A stretch of DNA of 28,539 nt from Roseimarinus sp035271585. GTDB lineage: Bacteria; Bacteroidota; Bacteroidia; Bacteroidales; Prolixibacteraceae. A model generated the notes under the pieces. It searched no databases. It saw only the letters and a program-made list of their open reading frames with translations, and was not told where the DNA came from. Position 1 is the stretch's first letter. Each line of letters begins with the position of its first letter. The translations under genes and the position numbers were made by a program. Where the stretch lies: positions 1 through 28,539 of the forward strand of contig DATERL010000169.1 of assembly GCA_035271585.1 (NCBI GenBank). The letters are read 5' to 3'. Shown here in pieces: positions 7,763 through 15,581 of this stretch.

Positions 7763-8797
7763 ATGAAAAGAATTGTACAAATTATGGTATTACTAATTGG
7801 ATTAGCCCATATTTCTTCAGCTCAAATTGTTGTTGAGTCTTTCAATTATGAAGAATTGCTTGGTTCTGAAGTTGATGGTTACGCAGATGGCGGAATAGGC
7901 TGGGACGGACCATGGACTGTTTTTGAAGGAGACCCCTATGATTTAATAATCGATGAAGAAGGTGAATTACCTGAAGGGGTTGATTTTACAACAACTGGAT
8001 GCCGATTGACAGGTGAATGTTCGGGAGTTGCTTTAAGAGCCTATCGAAAATTAGCCACACCAATTATGGATGAAGGTGACAACCTTTGGTTGAGTTTTAT
8101 TATTGAAACAGAGAACTGGTTGAACGATTCATGGTCAGGTGTTTCATTTTGGAGTCCTGATGGTGTCGGAGAACAGTCTCTATTTGGCAAAAACTGGGGG
8201 AGATCACTCTGGGGTATGGTTTTTACTGGGAAAGATATGGATTCTATGTGGGGCGTTGAAGATAATGTGCCTGTTTGGATTGTTGTAAAAGTTGAATTCT
8301 CAGGTGATGAAAATGACGAAGAGTGTTTTTTATGGATTAACCCCGATACATCTAAAGAACCTGAAATAGGTGATGCAAATGTCAGCTTAATGGGTAATTT
8401 AAAAGATGGCGTAACTCATATTGCTTGTCATCTTGGAAATACTAAAGGTATCATTGTAAGCTTCGATGAAATAATATTAGCAAAAACCTTCGAGGAGGCT
8501 GTTCCCGTTAAAAAAGTTGGAGTCAATGATTTAACAAAATCCGAATCCAACTCCACCTATTTCCCAAATCCAATTCAATCGTCATTAACAATTGATTATA
8601 AATTGAATCGTAATGATATTGTGAAACTTGATATTTATAATATTAATGGAATGAAAGTTAAGTCATTGGTTAATGGTGTTCAAAAATCGGGTAATTATAG
8701 CGTAGAATGGGATGCTGAGGGATATCCTAGTGGCGCCTATTTTTACACTTTACAAATCGGAAATAGTGTTGATAGGAATAAGATATTGGTAAAATAA
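7763..8797 (+). CDS. Secreted protein with type IX secretion C-terminal sorting domain
   Basis: This 344-residue protein has a signal peptide ending HISSAQ. A passenger of about 230 residues (WDGPWTVFEG, LWLSFIIETENW, WSGVSFWSP, SFDEIILAKTF) has the look of a concanavalin/LamG-like beta-sandwich. From about residue 265 is a type A T9SS sorting domain: YFPNPIQSSLTIDYKL, VKLDIYNINGMKVKSL, SGNYSVEWDAEGYPSGAYFYTLQ and a final KILVK. Known of this domain: it directs export across the outer membrane and is usually cleaved on attachment to surface lipopolysaccharide. No catalytic motif is seen; carbohydrate or surface binding is inference. The coding sequence is more AT-rich than nadE or gpmI. A strong hairpin follows. 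Confidence 0.88.
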   Translation: MKRIVQIMVLLIGLAHISSAQIVVESFNYEELLGSEVDGYADGGIGWDGPWTVFEGDPYDLIIDEEGELPEGVDFTTTGCRLTGECSGVALRAYRKLATPIMDEGDNLWLSFIIETENWLNDSWSGVSFWSPDGVGEQSLFGKNWGRSLWGMVFTGKDMDSMWGVEDNVPVWIVVKVEFSGDENDEECFLWINPDTSKEPEIGDANVSLMGNLKDGVTHIACHLGNTKGIIVSFDEIILAKTFEEAVPVKKVGVNDLTKSESNSTYFPNPIQSSLTIDYKLNRNDIVKLDIYNINGMKVKSLVNGVQKSGNYSVEWDAEGYPSGAYFYTLQIGNSVDRNKILVK

Positions 8798-8884
8798 ATT
8801 TTAGTGCAATACAATTGAATTTTGACTCATGAATATCCATTTCTAGACCTTACTTGGTCAAATTTAGTTGTATTTATTTGTTGT

Positions 8885-8916
8885 AATTCCCTCCCCAATT
8901 TGTCGGGGAGGGAGTT
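8885..8916. terminator. GC-rich hairpin after the T9SS cargo gene
   Basis: AATTCCCTCCCC (8885-8896) pairs with GGGGAGGGAGTT (8905-8916), with one G-T pair and an 8-nt loop. It is the strongest stem in this stretch and lies about 90 bp after the stop at 8797. Only a short T-rich segment follows, so it may be a terminator or mRNA-stabilising stem. Confidence 0.5.
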
Positions 8917-9070
8917 GCACCAATTCTACTTTTACTGAGTATTGAGTATTGGGATTTGAAATGGCTTCATTTATTTTCGCTTAGTTCTTTTCAATAAATA
9001 AAGTTGGGCAAGAAGTTAAAATGGTCTATTTTTATTCGTTTCATTTAAAATTGAAAATCTTTTTTCAACG

Positions 9071-9871
9071 ATGAATAATAAATACCACCCTATAAAGCCC
9101 TGTTTTATCATCACATTTATGCTCTTGTTGGCCACGGGAGTACCAGGTTGGGCTCAAACCCATCGACAACTTCAGGTAGAGGGAACAGCGCGTATTTCGG
9201 CCGAACGCGATTATGGTTTTTCGCCCCTTCGATATATTGGAGCCGAATGGGGAGGCGGACTTACTTACATCAAACAAAACAACGTTAAAACCAGTTGGGT
9301 CAATCTAAATTTCCAAACTGGCAATCTATCCAATCAATTTGAAACGGCCATGCAGGTATATTCGGGCAACATTATTACCTATAACTTTTATCATGCCCAC
9401 AAATTACCGAACAGCGGATGGCACTGGGGTTGGGCCAACAACAACGAGTTTGAACTGCGCAACAACGAAGCCATTACCAATTTCAACAATCGGAACGAAT
9501 ACTTTACCTCGTTTGGGCCGGCAATTCGATATCAGCTTCCATTTGGGTTATTCAAGCGTAATTTTTCTTTTCAAGCCATTGGTAATGTTCAATTGCTTGG
9601 ATTTACGGTATTGTCGTCGTATGTTAGTCCATCGCCCAGTGGATTTGTTTCCGATAAGCAATCATTTCTCAAGTCAACATTTTCGTCGTTGGGAGTATTT
9701 TATCCGGGGAATGCCATTAATGCAGGCTACAAAGCGGGACTTGAATACGAATTCAAGTCGCAGAACAAGCTGACTTTAAACTACGAATACAATTATTTAC
9801 GTATAAAAGGCGAACATATAGTAGAGAAAAGTAGGGGAAAATGGTCAATTGCTATTATTGTAAGGTTATGA
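9071..9871 (+). CDS. Probable outer-membrane protein, function unknown
   Basis: This 266-residue protein has a signal peptide ending GWAQ at about residue 28. The mature part is rich in aromatics and Asn with amphipathic beta-strand patterning (YIGAEWGGGLTYIKQNN, NIITYNFYHAHKL, WHWGWANNNEFELRNN, FTSFGPAIRYQLPFG, YKAGLEYEFKSQNKLTLNYEYNYLRI). It ends WSIAIIVRL, a plausible closing strand. I do not recognise a named family. The stop codon overlaps the proposed start of the S41 peptidase (ATGA at 9868-9871), so the two are translationally coupled and probably act together at the cell envelope, for instance as a barrel and a periplasmic or surface lipoprotein peptidase. Confidence 0.75.
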   Translation: MNNKYHPIKPCFIITFMLLLATGVPGWAQTHRQLQVEGTARISAERDYGFSPLRYIGAEWGGGLTYIKQNNVKTSWVNLNFQTGNLSNQFETAMQVYSGNIITYNFYHAHKLPNSGWHWGWANNNEFELRNNEAITNFNNRNEYFTSFGPAIRYQLPFGLFKRNFSFQAIGNVQLLGFTVLSSYVSPSPSGFVSDKQSFLKSTFSSLGVFYPGNAINAGYKAGLEYEFKSQNKLTLNYEYNYLRIKGEHIVEKSRGKWSIAIIVRL

Positions 9872-10884
9872 GAAATAAAATTGCCGCCATACTATTGGGC
9901 TTCATTGCATTAATGCTGATGTCATCGTGCGAGAAAAATTTCATTGAAAGCGATCCCGATGCCAATCCATTAGCCGTGTTCGACTATTTGTGGGAAGATG
10001 TTTACAAGCGATACTCTTTTTTTGAAGAAAAATCGGTTGACTGGTTAACAGTCAGGGAAACATTTCGCGCGCGCGTGAGCAATGGCATGAGCGATAAAAC
10101 CTTGTTTCAGATATTATCTGAAATGCTCTATGAATTAAAAGACGGACATGTGAACCTGACCAGTAGTTTTGACCGAAGCCGCAATTGGGATTGGTTTATG
10201 GACTACCCAATAAACTATAATCAGAACATTGTTGAAAGGTATTATTTAGGAAAGCAATATCGGGCAACAGGGGCGTTGAACAATATTGAAACAGATTCAG
10301 TGCTTTATGTGAACTATCGTTCGTTTAGCGATAAAATAAGCAACAATAACCTAAAAGAATTGATGACTTATGCCCAGGACATGAAAGGCATCATCATTGA
10401 TGTGAGGGACAACGGGGGCGGGAGCCTTGCCAATGCTTATCGGCTGGCATCGTGTTTTACCGATAGCACGGTGGTTTTTGCCCATTCGCGAACTAAAATG
10501 GGGCCGGAAAAAGATGATTTCTCGGAGTGGGACGATATGATAGTTAGCCCTTTTAGCGGAAAAAGGTTCACAGGCAAGGTGGTTGTGCTCGTAAGCCGAA
10601 AATCGTACAGTGCAAGCACCTTTTTTTCGCAAATGATGAAATCGCTCCCCAACGCAGTACTTATGGGCGATCGGACTGGCGGCGGCGGTGGCATTCCGGC
10701 TTATGGCGAATTGCCCAATGGTTGGCACTACCGTTTTTCGGCCACGCAAACCATTAACCCCGAGGGAGAACAACTGGAACCCGGAGTTTTTCCCGATTTT
10801 GAAGTTTTAATGAAATTTAGCGATGAACATAAAGGCATTGACACCGTAATTGAAACGGCCAAAGCCTTTTTACTGGATAAGTAA
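9868..10884 (+). CDS. S41-family peptidase, lipoprotein
   Basis: I choose the ATG at 9868 because it gives a signal peptide with lipobox MSSC (Cys21), overlaps the previous stop as ATGA and leaves 338 residues. An in-frame ATG at 9841 would add nine residues that spoil the signal peptide. Family marks are DGHVNL (His94, as in tricorn-like S41 enzymes), GIIIDVRDNGGGS, the catalytic Ser248 in SRKSYSASTFF, and MGDRTGGGGGIP. The C-terminal part contains the usual P[DE]-type strand PEGEQLEPGVFPDFEV. S41 enzymes cut exported proteins, often near the C-terminus. A PDZ domain is not evident. The acidic residues after Cys21 (EKNFIESDPD) suggest surface or outer-membrane location. The substrate is unknown. 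Confidence 0.9.
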   Translation: MRNKIAAILLGFIALMLMSSCEKNFIESDPDANPLAVFDYLWEDVYKRYSFFEEKSVDWLTVRETFRARVSNGMSDKTLFQILSEMLYELKDGHVNLTSSFDRSRNWDWFMDYPINYNQNIVERYYLGKQYRATGALNNIETDSVLYVNYRSFSDKISNNNLKELMTYAQDMKGIIIDVRDNGGGSLANAYRLASCFTDSTVVFAHSRTKMGPEKDDFSEWDDMIVSPFSGKRFTGKVVVLVSRKSYSASTFFSQMMKSLPNAVLMGDRTGGGGGIPAYGELPNGWHYRFSATQTINPEGEQLEPGVFPDFEVLMKFSDEHKGIDTVIETAKAFLLDK

Positions 10885-11006
10885 TATTTAGCGCAGTTCA
10901 CGCCCAATTCGATTACAATTCAAATGGGTTTCAAAAAGTATTTTCTACGTTTAAATAATGTGTTTTCTTTATTGCTGTCCAGTAAAAGCAATCTGTTTCA
11001 TGTCTT

Positions 11007-11037
11007 ATTGTTTTACCGGAAAACAATGATGTTTTTT
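11007..11037 (+). terminator. Probable intrinsic terminator of the S41 operon
   Basis: ATTGTTTT (11007-11014) and AAAACAAT (11020-11027) form a perfect 8-bp stem with a 5-nt loop ACCGG. It is followed by GATG and a run of six T (11032-11037). Confidence 0.5.
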
Positions 11038-11121
11038 CTACAATAATTGTAGCTGTAATAAATTAACTATCAATCAATGTCGTTTAAAATGATCCCAAGT
11101 CCGAATTGAAGAGTCGAGTAG

Positions 11122-11274
11122 GCAAAGCCGCATCGATATACATTGAAACACAACATCGAGAGCGTGGAAGATTTGAAAAGCTACAAACATTTATACCTAT
11201 CGCAAAGAATAGAAAAGCTAACAGTCGCAGATATAATTAAGGGCAAATCGCAGGTAGGTATCCGCCGTTTATAA
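11122..11274 (+). pseudogene. Possible gene remnant, 50 codons open, no start codon
   Basis: After a TAG at 11119-11121 the frame stays open to TAA at 11272 and reads HNIESVEDLKSYKHLYLSQR then IEKLTVADIIKGKSQVGIRRL. The residue mix looks like real protein, but there is no ATG and no family I can name. It may be the tail of a decayed gene or chance. Confidence 0.25.
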
Positions 11275-11393
11275 TTAAAAGGAGTATCAATTTGAAAGGA
11301 AATATCAGTAATTAATTTACTTTTGAAACGCAAATAAATCATAATGTTTTTTTACCCTGAAATTGCAGTTCACTTTACTCCAAAACATTCAGG

Positions 11394-11411
11394 AAAATAA
11401 CGTGTTATTTT
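11394..11411. promoter_or_regulatory. Perfect dyad AAAATAACGTGTTATTTT
   Basis: Eight-base arms flank a central GT and are followed by more T, 18 bp before the ATG at 11430. It could be an operator of the LtaS-like gene or a T-tailed terminator for upstream transcription. The sequence alone does not decide. Confidence 0.35.
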
Positions 11412-11429
11412 TTTAACAATAGATACAAA

Positions 11430-13820
11430 ATGATCTCGATAATTAAAAGATGGAAGTTTCAAAATGGAGCAAAAAGCTTTTATAAGTTTGTTTTTACTTT
11501 ATTTATTTCGCAATTTTTCATCCGGTTATATGAATTAACTTATATTGCTTTTTCTAATCCTGATTTTCAATTTTCGATAGGAAATATTACTTCTTGCTTT
11601 CTATTCGATGTCTCTTTTATACTATTTGTATCGGGAGTTCTTTTGCCAATATTTATCTTAACGAATGCATATTTCCCTAAAACATCAAAAATTGGTTTAT
11701 TTACTTTGGTAGGATTATTTACTTTGGCAGGATTTTTATGCTCACGATTTTATGCTACAACTCTTGTCCCTGTTGGAAAAGTTGTTTTTTCTTACTCAAT
11801 TTCTGATCAAATAAAGATTGTTCAAACTGAAGGTGGTATTAGGATTTCAGATTTTATTTTTATTTGTTTTCAAATAATTTTAATTTTAAGTATTCAAAAA
11901 CATATCAATAAGTGGGTGCAAAATAAGAACCTCCAAAGAGCGACACTGGTGTTTATTCTCATCTTTGCCGTTTCACATATACCAATTGATCATGTAGTTC
12001 GAAATAAGACAACCAATAAGCAATACTTCGAAATTGTTAATAAATCATACTACTTTTTCCGTGATATTTTAACTGCCAATGACATTGAAACAATGAGTAG
12101 TAAACCTATGGAGCCTGCTGATGTGAAAAATTATCAATCTGAATTTTCAATAAAAGAATTTACAAACCCCGATTTTCCATTACTGCACAAAAAAAATAAA
12201 AACAGCACCTTGTTGCCATTTTTCAAACCATTGAATGAAAACCCCAATATTGTAATTGTTATTGTTGAATCATTGTCACGAAAAATTACTGGGCCAAACG
12301 CCGAATTAGGCAGCTTTACACCTTTTCTTGATTCATTGAGGGATCATTCGCTTTATTGGGAAAACTTCATTTCGACCAGCGAGCGCACAATTGGTGTATT
12401 ACCATCTTTATTGGGCTCACTTCCACATGCAAAAAATGGATTTGCAAGTTTGGGTGGAGACATGCCCAACCACCTAACTCTTGCTTCGATATTAAAAAAG
12501 AATGCATATCAAACCAATTTTTTCTATGGAGGTGATTCTTGGTTTGACAATATGAATGTTTTTATTTCGAGGCAAGGTTTTGACTATATCGCATCGGGGA
12601 AATTTTACACCATTAATAATAGTGTATTTTGGGGCGATAATGATTCAATAATGTTTATGAAATCAATAAATTATATTGATGAGTTTGGTAAAACTCCATT
12701 TCTAAATCTTTATCTAACGCTTTCAACACATGGGCCATTCGATTTTCCTTCAAGTAAATATAACGACAGTACCTATACTGCAATTACTCAAAACATGGAT
12801 TTAAAGTCCCAAAAGACAGTTTCTGGCGATAATGAAAAAATGATAAAATCATTTATTTATACCGACAACCAATTACGCGGTTTATTCAATGCCTATAGAG
12901 AACGACCAGAATATGCAAATACAATTTTTGTTATTACTGGTGACCATGGTATAGCTTCAATTAGTCAAGAAAATCAAATAAAAAAGTACCATACTCCCTT
13001 AATAATTTTCTCGCCACTACTTAAAAAGCCACAAACTTTTAAAGGGATGTCTAGCCATTACGATATAACACCCAGCTTGCTTAGCCTTATCGAAAACGAA
13101 ACTAAACTCAAAACGCCTGATGAAGTACATTGGCTTGGTGGACAATTAGATACAAGCAGTTGTTTTGGTTCGAATATAAATCTTTCGATTATGGAAATAA
13201 ACCGTGAGGTTAATGAATTTGTAAACAATAAATACTTCTATAGCCAAGATCGATTATTTGAAATATCTGATAATTTGAATTGTACTGAAATATCGAATGA
13301 TTCATTGTTGTTGGCTGTTAACAAAAGTCGATTAATTGTAAGAAAAACAGATTATTACTCAAGTATATTTAATAAAATTATTCCAGAAAAGATAGCAAAA
13401 TTGTGGGGTAGTATCTATGAACTTGTATCTACAAAAAATGAAAATTCATTAACTATTGATGCTAAAAACACCTACTACAATTTGGTTCGAATAGAAACAG
13501 GGGATAATTCTAAAAACTATAAAGTTTACTTTTCTTGTGACTTTAAATTAGATTCATCTTTATTGGAAAAAATACCAATCGTAGCGATTTCGGTAAATAC
13601 TGCAAGTGCCAATTCAGTTTCATATAGCCAAGTACCAATGTTGGAGCCCGACAAAATAATTGCCGATAGTATTAATCATGTGTCAGTTACACTTGAAACT
13701 TCGATACCAAAACTTTATAAGGATTCGACACTTATATTGAAAGTATACATTTGGAATAAGGACAGTATTTCCATGAAACTAAAAGATCTGACAATAAAGA
13801 CTTTCACAAGCAATCAATGA
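11430..13820 (+). CDS. LtaS-like phosphoglycerol transferase / sulfatase-superfamily membrane protein
   Basis: This 796-residue protein has five predicted membrane segments (about residues 17-41, 53-82, 88-112, 138-158, 171-190) and then an extracytoplasmic sulfatase/alkaline-phosphatase domain. The metal and catalytic residues of lipoteichoic-acid-synthase-type enzymes are visible: Glu280 in IVIVESLS, Thr320 in TSERTIGVLPSLLG, His434 in LSTHGPF and Asp505-His506 in TGDHGIA. After about residue 580 is an additional C-terminal region of some 200 residues with beta-strand character (NLVRIETGD, YFSCDFKLD, LILKVYIWNKD) and no known motif. Family members transfer phosphoglycerol or phosphoethanolamine to envelope polymers. 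In a Gram-negative host the acceptor is probably a glycan or lipid, which is inference. The gene is AT-rich and stands alone. Confidence 0.88.
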   Translation: MISIIKRWKFQNGAKSFYKFVFTLFISQFFIRLYELTYIAFSNPDFQFSIGNITSCFLFDVSFILFVSGVLLPIFILTNAYFPKTSKIGLFTLVGLFTLAGFLCSRFYATTLVPVGKVVFSYSISDQIKIVQTEGGIRISDFIFICFQIILILSIQKHINKWVQNKNLQRATLVFILIFAVSHIPIDHVVRNKTTNKQYFEIVNKSYYFFRDILTANDIETMSSKPMEPADVKNYQSEFSIKEFTNPDFPLLHKKNKNSTLLPFFKPLNENPNIVIVIVESLSRKITGPNAELGSFTPFLDSLRDHSLYWENFISTSERTIGVLPSLLGSLPHAKNGFASLGGDMPNHLTLASILKKNAYQTNFFYGGDSWFDNMNVFISRQGFDYIASGKFYTINNSVFWGDNDSIMFMKSINYIDEFGKTPFLNLYLTLSTHGPFDFPSSKYNDSTYTAITQNMDLKSQKTVSGDNEKMIKSFIYTDNQLRGLFNAYRERPEYANTIFVITGDHGIASISQENQIKKYHTPLIIFSPLLKKPQTFKGMSSHYDITPSLLSLIENETKLKTPDEVHWLGGQLDTSSCFGSNINLSIMEINREVNEFVNNKYFYSQDRLFEISDNLNCTEISNDSLLLAVNKSRLIVRKTDYYSSIFNKIIPEKIAKLWGSIYELVSTKNENSLTIDAKNTYYNLVRIETGDNSKNYKVYFSCDFKLDSSLLEKIPIVAISVNTASANSVSYSQVPMLEPDKIIADSINHVSVTLETSIPKLYKDSTLILKVYIWNKDSISMKLKDLTIKTFTSNQ

Positions 13821-13963
13821 TTTATAATTTCATACTACGCTGCTGCTTGCTTATTATAACGTAACAGCCTACCCCTATTTGCGGGATTAGATGTCATCGC
13901 CTTGTGTGCTAAGTTTTTGTATATAAGGCTTTTTTGGTTGTTATTCCTATGTATTGGCAGTAG

Positions 13964-14254
13964 TTATTTTTTAATTTCGATTGTTTTTTCAGTCTTAGCA
14001 CTCTTGATGGCGGCATCCAATATTTTCATCACTACCAAATTATTTTCTAATGAAGATAAATCAAAATGCTCTAGGCTTATTTCGTTTTTAATGACTGCCG
14101 CAAATAAAGAAAATGGATCATTGAACGGGGTTCTCCTTTCCTTCAATTTTAAGGATTGCTCGTTATAACCATCATAGCCTTCAGAAATGCGGATACGCAG
14201 ATCGTGACGATTATCAGCTAAATAACGCCTTTTAGACCATAAATTTCCATATTA
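13964..14254 (-). pseudogene. C-terminal remnant of a Gfo/Idh/MocA-family oxidoreductase
   Basis: Read on the minus strand, the frame following a TAA at 14255-14257 gives YGNLWSKRRYLADNRHDLR, then IRISEGYDGYNEQSLKLKE, RRTPFNDPFSLFAAVIKNE, and ends VVMKILDAAIKSAKTEKTIE then IKK with TAA at 13964-13966. The segment FSLFAAVIKNE-x-SLENN-x-VVMKILDAAIKSAKT is the characteristic C-terminus of Gfo/Idh/MocA dehydrogenases. The NAD-binding N-terminal Rossmann domain (about 250-300 residues) is absent. The fragment has no ATG at a sensible place, and its upstream end overlaps the 3' end of the small HTH gene in another frame. It is therefore a truncated relic, presumably left by a deletion or rearrangement that brought the HTH gene next to it. 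Confidence 0.7.
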
Positions 14255-14466
14255 ATAACTCTTTTATTTCCTGTAAAAACAAACGACTTAATGGACCTGT
14301 CAAAATTAATCTCAACACAGAGGCTTTTGAATTTTTCAATTTCAATAAACAATTGGCTGCGCGACATGCCCAGTTTTTCTGCAAAATCGGTAGCATTACC
14401 ACTTATTTTTAGCTCAATAAGCTGAACCTTTTTTTTGATTATATGAGATTTCTTATTTAGGATCAC
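14218..14466 (-). CDS. Small helix-turn-helix protein
   Basis: This 82-residue protein contains IKKKVQLIELKISGNATDFAEKLGMSRSQLFIEIEKFKS (split here as IKKKVQLIELKISGNA and TDFAEKLGMSRSQLFIEI), a helix-turn-helix of the kind common in short Bacteroidota proteins. A basic CVEINFDRSIKSFVF strand follows. The ending GNKRVINMEIYGLKGVI runs into the Gfo/Idh relic and may not be original. A consensus promoter (TTTG, 19 bp, TATGTTTG) lies directly upstream and a perfect inverted repeat sits just beyond the -33 box, supporting a real, self-regulated gene. Its targets are unknown. Confidence 0.65.
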   Translation of the reverse strand: MILNKKSHIIKKKVQLIELKISGNATDFAEKLGMSRSQLFIEIEKFKSLCVEINFDRSIKSFVFTGNKRVINMEIYGLKGVI

Positions 14467-14491
14467 GGTGTTGTGTTGTTAGTTTATGTAA

Positions 14492-14522
14492 CAAACATAA
14501 TTTGGAGCAGAATAAACACAAA
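14492..14522 (-). promoter_or_regulatory. Consensus Bacteroidota promoter of the small HTH gene
   Basis: On the minus strand TTTG (14522-14519) is followed by exactly 19 bases and then TATGTTTG (14499-14492), matching TTTG-N19-TAnnTTTG. Transcription would start near 14486, 20 nt before the ATG at 14466. Confidence 0.65.
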
Positions 14523-14527
14523 ACATT

Positions 14528-14547
14528 ATAATGATTTGTATCATTAT
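14528..14547. promoter_or_regulatory. Perfect inverted repeat, putative operator
   Basis: ATAATGATTTGTATCATTAT has 8-base arms and a TTGT centre. It lies 5 bp upstream of the -33 box of the HTH promoter, a usual place for a regulator binding site. T-rich sequence beyond it leaves a terminator as an alternative. Confidence 0.45.
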
Positions 14548-14914
14548 TTTTGACAAACATGTTTTTTTTTTGTGTGTGTGAACAAAGGTTTTTTGTTGAT
14601 GACTATTCGTAAAACTCAAATCTCATCAGTTCAGTACTTGCAGTAAACCTTGCGTATAGGAACAATAATTATTTGGGAATTTGATTACAGACCAGAAAAG
14701 TGATTGCGGTGGATTAAAATTTCCACGCCACAATAAAACCACGCGAGGCAATCGTGCGGCAGCGGAAACAAAAAACAGAATTGAAAACATAAATTACGAA
14801 TAGCAATATTCCCACTATGCCATATCCTGGAGAAAAATACAGTTTAGTCACGGATCCTGAAAACACTAAAGCGAATAGGGTATCAAATTGCAAGGCATGG
14901 AGGATTTTTAGAAA

Positions 14915-14949
14915 AAAAGCACCTGAACGTTTTATGTGCAGGTGCTTTT
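14915..14949 (-). terminator. Intrinsic terminator of the thioredoxin gene
   Basis: AAAAGCACCTG (14915-14925) pairs perfectly with CAGGTGCTTTT (14939-14949). Read on the minus strand the stem ends in a T tract (A run 14912-14918 on plus), 32 bp after the stop at 14981. Confidence 0.85.
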
Positions 14950-14980
14950 CCTTATTTAATTTGCTTGTTGTAATATGCTG

Positions 14981-15481
14981 TTATTTTTCTGTTTTAAGCA
15001 GTATAGTTTCGATGTACGATTTGAACATTTCTTTGGTTTGGTCTTTATCGCGGCCAATGCCCGAGGTCATTGATGGTTTGCCTTCCATGGGGCAATATAA
15101 AAATGCAGGTATGCCTTTTACACCAAATACTTGCGATAATTCTTTTTCAATATCGACATTAACTTTGTAGATAATAATTTTACTAGCATACTCGGTTGCC
15201 AGTTCATCGAGTATGGGCGAAGTAATACGGCAGGGGCCACACCAATCGGCATAAAAATCGATTAAACAGGGTTTGTCTCCTTTATAAATCCATTCGGTTT
15301 GGTTCTTTTCGTAATCCATTACCTTACTGATAAAATCGGCTCTTGTTATTTTTATCACTTCTCCTGTTTTTTCATTTTCTGGAGCTTTGCCGGTATTGGC
15401 TGAGGTGTTTTCAACCATAAAAACTGAAAACAAAGCAAGCAATAAAGTGAAGGCTATATTTCTTTTAATCATTTTGTTCAT
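14981..15481 (-). CDS. Exported thioredoxin-family protein (WCGPC)
   Basis: This 166-residue protein has an N-terminal hydrophobic signal (IAFTLLLALFSVFMVENTSA) with cleavage probably after TSA. A thioredoxin fold follows with YADWCGPC (Cys81, Cys84), the buried-strand PCLIDFYADW, and the cis-proline loop VKGIPAFLY. An extra Cys72 precedes the active site. It should act in the periplasm on disulfides; the WCGPC motif suggests a reductant, as in periplasmic thioredoxins of Bacteroides. Translation may start at Met1 or Met4 (15472). A TAAATTTG -7 box on the minus strand at 15519-15512 sits about 31 bp upstream. The atypical thioredoxin-like gene lies 100 bp upstream on the same strand but probably has its own promoter. 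Confidence 0.92.
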   Translation of the reverse strand: MNKMIKRNIAFTLLLALFSVFMVENTSANTGKAPENEKTGEVIKITRADFISKVMDYEKNQTEWIYKGDKPCLIDFYADWCGPCRITSPILDELATEYASKIIIYKVNVDIEKELSQVFGVKGIPAFLYCPMEGKPSMTSGIGRDKDQTKEMFKSYIETILLKTEK

Positions 15482-15511
15482 GTTTTAAATATTGATAAAT
15501 ACCAATTAGTG

Positions 15512-15519
15512 CAAATTTA
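15512..15519 (-). promoter_or_regulatory. Putative -7 element of the thioredoxin gene
   Basis: TAAATTTG on the minus strand matches TAnnTTTG. The predicted start is about 25-30 nt before the ATG codons at 15481/15472. No clear -33 TTTG is present. Confidence 0.45.
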
Positions 15520-15581
15520 ACAAAACAGTATTCATTTTTTAAATAACAAGTGGTTTTTTAACTGTAAAATTTACAGCTGTT

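Larger units (their letters stand above)
10885..11429. other. Intergenic region with terminator, short remnant frame and a dyad before the next gene
   Basis: This 545-bp gap contains the hairpin at 11007-11027, a second short stem CTACAA/TTGTAG at 11038-11052, a 50-codon open frame at 11122-11274 without a usable start, and the dyad AAAATAACGTGTTATTTT at 11394-11411 just before the LtaS-like gene. Nothing else was recognised. Confidence 0.6.
14467..14914. other. Gene-free stretch between the HTH gene and the thioredoxin terminator
   Basis: The first 80 bp hold the HTH promoter and inverted repeat. A T10 tract followed by GTGTGTGTG lies near 14563-14581. The remaining 330 bp show no coding frame or RNA signature that I can support. 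A short plus-strand ATG frame from 14817 runs antisense into the thioredoxin gene and is not credible. Confidence 0.5.

Noticed and set aside
9339..9773. 144-codon plus-strand frame overlapping the outer-membrane gene 9071-9871
   Set aside because: It has no signal peptide and an irregular composition, whereas the overlapping frame has a signal peptide and barrel patterning.
10060..10080. Alternating CG run in the S41 gene as Z-DNA or a restriction-related site
   Set aside because: It is explained by ordinary codons (FRARV) and there is no supporting context.
10351..10773. 140-codon minus-strand frame inside the S41 peptidase gene
   Set aside because: It is antisense to the catalytic core of a clear peptidase and its translation has no recognisable pattern.
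13902..14168. 88-codon plus-strand frame with hydrophobic N-terminus
   Set aside because: It is antisense to the Gfo/Idh C-terminal relic, whose sequence is recognisable. The hydrophobic run reflects the complementary AT-rich codons.
14563..14581. T10 tract followed by GTGTGTGTG as a phase-variation element
   Set aside because: It lies about 100 bp upstream of the HTH start, beyond the -33 box and palindrome, and in no coding frame. No effect can be argued from position.
14817..15170. 117-codon plus-strand frame running into the thioredoxin gene
   Set aside because: It passes through the thioredoxin terminator hairpin and antisense to the thioredoxin fold, so it is not credible as a gene.
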